A stretch of DNA of 8,167 nucleotides from an uncultured Comamonadaceae bacterium (GTDB taxonomy: Bacteria; Pseudomonadota; Gammaproteobacteria; Burkholderiales; Burkholderiaceae): contig CAMLQP010000120.1 of the NCBI GenBank assembly GCA_946482115.1, positions 1 to 8,167 on the forward strand. The letters run 5' to 3'. How positions within the stretch are numbered: position 1 is the stretch's first letter; the number at the start of each line of letters is the position of its first letter. A program made the translations under genes and the position numbers. Shown here in pieces: positions 6,426-8,167 of the stretch. The notes under the pieces were generated by a model. The model searched no databases. It was given only the letters and a program-made list of their open reading frames with translations, and was not told where the DNA came from.

Positions 6426-7444
6426 GCGCCAAGCCGCTGGTCATTTCCATGGGTGATCCGGCCGGCATAGGGCCCGAACTGGTGGCGCGCGTCTGCCACG
6501 AACACCCGCAGGCCGTGGCCGGCGTGGTGGTGGCGGGCGACGAGGCTTGCCTGCGGCGGGCCATCGGGGTGGCTGGCGTCGGACTGCGTCTGCGCCGGCT
6601 GGAGCGCCTGGAGCCATTCGCGGCGCCGCCCGGTGAAGTGGCATTTGTCCAGGCCGGTGAACCGCTGCCGCCCCCCGCGTGGGGCCGTGTCAGCGCCGCC
6701 GCCGGGCGGGCCGCCGCCGATGCCATCGCCTGGGGCGCGCGCGAGGTGCTGGCGGGCCGCGCGGCGGCCCTGGTGACCGCCCCCATCCACAAGGAGGCGC
6801 TGGCCGCTGCTGGCCTCACGTACCCGGGCCACACCGAGATGCTGCAGGCCCTGGCCGCCGAACACCTGGGTCTGCCGGTGGACGATGTGCCGGTGCGCAT
6901 GATGCTGGCCGGCCCCGGGCTGCGCACCGTGCTGGTCAGCATCCACGTTTCGCTGCGCCGGGCGCTCGATGCCGTAACGCGGGAAAACGTCTTGTCCACC
7001 ATCCGCATCACCGCCGCGCATTTCGCCCGGCTGGGCCGCCCGGGCGTGCGCATCGCGGTGGCGGGACTGAACCCCCATGCGGGCGAAGGCGGGCTGTTCG
7101 GGCGCGAGGAGATCGATCACATTGCCCCGGCCGTGGCCGAGGCGCGGGCCGAGGGTCTGGCGGTGAGCGGCCCGCACGCGCCCGACACGGTGTTCATGCG
7201 GGCGCGGCAGGGCGAATTCGACGTGGTGGTGGCCATGTACCACGACCAGGGGCTGATTCCCGTGAAGTACCTCGGGCTGGACCAAGGCGTCAACGTGACG
7301 CTGGGCCTGCCCCTGGTGCGCACCAGCCCCGACCACGGCACCGCCTTCGACATCGCGGGCACGGGCCGGGCCGATCCGGCCAGCCTGCTGGCCGCGATCG
7401 AGGAGGCCAGACGGCTGACAGAGCCGGCGCCGGGCCGCCCCTAG
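6422..7444 (+). CDS. pdxA: PdxA, 4-hydroxythreonine-4-phosphate dehydrogenase
   Basis: PdxA oxidises 4-phosphohydroxy-L-threonine with NAD(P), feeding PdxJ in the DXP-dependent route to pyridoxal phosphate. The 340-residue product opens with the signature ISMGDPAGIGPEL (8-20) and carries TAPIHKEAL (119-127), the substrate-binding GHTEML (136-141), and the metal ligands His175 (VSIHVSL), His219 (GLNPHAGEGGLFG) and His274 (MYHDQGLIPVK). The C-terminal VRTSPDHGTAFDIAG (299-313) is also conserved. Motif positions agree with E. coli PdxA (metal ligands His166, His211, His266). The ATG at 6422 overlaps the Nif3 stop as ATGA and has no good ribosome binding site, so coupling is likely. The related PdxA2 of D-threonate catabolism is the main alternative, but no DUF1537 kinase lies beside it. 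The protein is rich in Ala, Arg and Gly. Confidence 0.95.
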   Translation: MSAKPLVISMGDPAGIGPELVARVCHEHPQAVAGVVVAGDEACLRRAIGVAGVGLRLRRLERLEPFAAPPGEVAFVQAGEPLPPPAWGRVSAAAGRAAADAIAWGAREVLAGRAAALVTAPIHKEALAAAGLTYPGHTEMLQALAAEHLGLPVDDVPVRMMLAGPGLRTVLVSIHVSLRRALDAVTRENVLSTIRITAAHFARLGRPGVRIAVAGLNPHAGEGGLFGREEIDHIAPAVAEARAEGLAVSGPHAPDTVFMRARQGEFDVVVAMYHDQGLIPVKYLGLDQGVNVTLGLPLVRTSPDHGTAFDIAGTGRADPASLLAAIEEARRLTEPAPGRP

Positions 7445-7471
7445 CCGGCCCAGCCCCTCCTGAGGCTGCGA

Positions 7472-7508
7472 CCCGCGCAGCGGCGGAGCGCGCGGGACCT
7501 TACTTTTT
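7472..7508 (+). terminator. Candidate terminator after Nif3-pdxA
   Basis: CCCGCGC (7472-7478) and GCGCGGG (7490-7496) form a 7-bp stem with an 11-nt loop. A run of five T (7504-7508) follows after 7 nt, within the 3' codons of convergent mscL. A competing hairpin, GCTGCG (7465-7470) with CGCAGC (7476-7481), shares part of the stem. The gap between stem and T run is longer than in a standard intrinsic terminator, so strength is uncertain. The rest of the 55-nt gap shows nothing else. Confidence 0.45.
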
Positions 7509-7931
7509 GAGGTTGTCGCGGATTTCGCGCAGCAGCAGCACTTCCTCGGGCGTGGGCGGCGGCTCGGCGGGCTCCGGTGCCGGTTGCTCCGCCTTCAGGC
7601 GGTTGATCTGCTTGATCATCAGGAAGATGATGAAGGCCAGGATCAGGAAGTTGAGCGCCACGGTGATGAAGCTGCCATAGGCGAACACCGGCACCCCGGC
7701 GGCCTTGGTGGCGGCCAGCGTGGCGGCCGTGCCCGCCGGGATCGGGCCCAGGGCGACGAACAGGTTGGAGAAATCGAGGTTGCCGACCACCGCGCCCACC
7801 AGCGGCATGATGACGTCGTCCACCAGCGAGCCGACGATCTTGCCGAAGGCCCCGCCAATGATGACGCCAACCGCCAGGTCGATCACGTTGCCCTTGACCG
7901 CGAACTGCTTGAATTCCTGCAGCATGCCCAT
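7500..7931 (-). CDS. mscL: MscL, large-conductance mechanosensitive channel
   Basis: MscL is an inner-membrane homopentamer that opens under high membrane tension and releases solutes during hypo-osmotic shock. The 143-residue protein aligns well by eye with E. coli MscL: the amphipathic N-terminus [13 protein letters not shown] (4-16), the pore helix [20 protein letters not shown] (17-36) with the Gly-rich gate, [10 protein letters not shown] (37-46), the periplasmic loop (about 47-83), the second helix (about 84-110) and the C-terminal bundle [17 protein letters not shown] (127-143). The periplasmic loop is rich in Ala, Gly and Pro. Two starts are possible, ATG at 7931 (MGMLQEF) or at 7925 (MLQEF); GGAG 8 nt upstream favours the first, while GAGAGG suits the second about as well. 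The stop is TAA at 7502-7500. It is convergent with pdxA and divergent from petA. Confidence 0.97.
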   Translation of the reverse strand: MGMLQEFKQFAVKGNVIDLAVGVIIGGAFGKIVGSLVDDVIMPLVGAVVGNLDFSNLFVALGPIPAGTAATLAATKAAGVPVFAYGSFITVALNFLILAFIIFLMIKQINRLKAEQPAPEPAEPPPTPEEVLLLREIRDNLKK

Positions 7932-7962
7932 GCCTCTCGCTCCGGTGAAGTGGTAAAGCTGA

Positions 7963-7994
7963 ATTGTGTCGCATTGTCGGAGCTTGGCCGTCAA
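7963..7994 (-). promoter_or_regulatory. Candidate mscL promoter
   Basis: Read on the - strand, TTGACG (7994-7989) is a 5-of-6 match to the -35 consensus. CACAAT (7968-7963) and GACAAT (7978-7973) are possible -10 elements, but spacers of 20 and 10 nt are both off the optimum of about 17. Start from CACAAT would give a leader of about 25 nt with GGAG in it. The -35 lies inside an inverted repeat. Confidence 0.35.
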
Positions 7995-8024
7995 GACGGC
8001 CGGGCGGCGCTGGCCTTCCGCCCG
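7986..8024. repeat. Adjoining inverted repeats between mscL and petA
   Basis: GGCCGTC (7986-7992) and GACGGCC (7995-8001) are perfect 7-bp arms separated by AA. Sharing its last base, CGGGCGG (8001-8007) pairs with CCGCCCG (8018-8024) over a 10-nt loop. The first has the compact form of an operator dyad and covers the candidate mscL -35 element; the second ends 12 nt before the petA -10. No known regulator site is recognised, and chance is possible at this GC content. Confidence 0.4.
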
Positions 8025-8035
8025 AAACGCTCCGC

Positions 8036-8041
8036 TACAAT
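8036..8041 (+). promoter_or_regulatory. Candidate -10 of the petA promoter
   Basis: TACAAT is a 5-of-6 match to the -10 consensus and stands out in GC-rich surroundings. Transcription would begin near 8048, giving a leader of about 77 nt. No good -35 is present at 16-18 nt, which may mean activator dependence. The orientation fits petA, the first gene of the usual petABC operon. Confidence 0.5.
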
Positions 8042-8066
8042 GCAGGGTTGTCCCTTGGCCCACCGT

Positions 8067-8085
8067 GCGCCCGCGCGCGGGGCGC
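8067..8085 (+). promoter_or_regulatory. Hairpin in the petA leader
   Basis: GCGCCC (8067-8072) pairs with GGGCGC (8080-8085) around a 7-nt GC-alternating loop. It falls in the expected 5' untranslated region of petA, about 40 nt before the ATG. A role in mRNA stability or translation is possible but unproven; similar stems arise easily in such GC-rich sequence. Confidence 0.3.
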
Positions 8086-8124
8086 CTCAGAAAAGTTCCC
8101 CGCATTAGTCACTGAAAGATCCCC

Positions 8125-8167
8125 ATGAGCGAAGCAACCGTAGACAACGGCCGCCGAACCTGGCTGA
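8125..8167 (+). CDS. petA: PetA, ubiquinol-cytochrome c reductase Rieske iron-sulfur subunit, N-terminal fragment
   Basis: Only 14 codons are present before the window ends: MSEATVDNGRRTWL. This is recognisable as the N-terminus of betaproteobacterial PetA, the 2Fe-2S Rieske subunit that passes electrons from ubiquinol to cytochrome c1 in the bc1 complex. The GRRTWL element (Arg10-Arg11) is a twin-arginine export motif; Rieske subunits are known Tat substrates that keep their signal as a membrane anchor. The ATG at 8125 is preceded by a weak ribosome site, GAAAGA (8114-8119). A TACAAT -10 candidate lies 84 nt upstream. Position after mscL agrees with synteny I recall from Burkholderiales. The call rests on the short match and context, as no iron-sulfur motif is in the window. 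Confidence 0.8.
   Translation, partial: MSEATVDNGRRTWL

Noticed and set aside
6341..7336. Open frame of 331 codons on the - strand under pdxA, and others at 5580-6395 (-) and 4879-5559 (+)
   Set aside because: They mirror genes with clear catalytic motifs, show no family signature or ribosome site, and share the Arg/Gly/His-rich shadow composition.
6422..7444. PdxA2-type enzyme of D-threonate or D-erythronate catabolism
   Set aside because: No DUF1537-type kinase or sugar-acid genes are nearby and the motifs fit PdxA; a genome-wide check would still be needed to exclude it fully.

Overview
The window is high-GC bacterial DNA, fully packed with housekeeping genes. Gene order, protein signatures and the -10 style (xACAAT) fit a betaproteobacterium of the order Burkholderiales, most like Comamonadaceae. 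This assignment is inferred from the sequence alone. I found no phage, insertion sequence, CRISPR array, tRNA or rRNA.

Layout. (1) Positions 1-2770 on the + strand hold the 3' end of a histidine operon: hisA (5' truncated), hisF, hisI, hisE, a small membrane protein of a DUF4870-like family, and a HIT-family protein. Junctions are 2-3 nt gaps or 1-4 nt overlaps, which points to one transcript with translational coupling. A GC-rich hairpin that encloses the HIT stop codon closes this unit. (2) Positions 2786-4425 on the + strand are the tatA-tatB-tatC operon for the twin-arginine translocase. It has its own weak promoter, a leader hairpin with a UUCG loop and a second hairpin between tatA and tatB. 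(3) Positions 4441-5583 on the - strand encode a membrane-anchored S1C serine protease with one PDZ domain (DegS/AlgW-like), convergent with tatC. (4) After a 71-bp divergent intergenic region, 5655-7444 on the + strand encode a Nif3-family metal protein overlapping pdxA (vitamin B6 synthesis). (5) Positions 7500-7931 on the - strand encode the large mechanosensitive channel MscL. (6) Position 8125 onward is the start of petA, the Rieske iron-sulfur subunit of cytochrome bc1, cut by the window edge.

How the genes relate. hisA/F/I/E catalyse early and middle steps of histidine synthesis; HisI and HisE are separate proteins here, unlike the fused HisIE of enterobacteria. TatABC exports folded proteins, and the partial PetA begins with a twin-arginine motif, so a probable client lies near its transporter. 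The protease and MscL are envelope stress functions.

I did not find a previously undescribed system; the gene content is conserved and ordinary. The points worth a second look are regulatory: apparent leaderless starts on both sides of the protease/Nif3 divergent region, hairpins at the his/tat and tatA/tatB junctions, a near-perfect dyad between mscL and petA, and the poorly characterised membrane protein inside the his operon.
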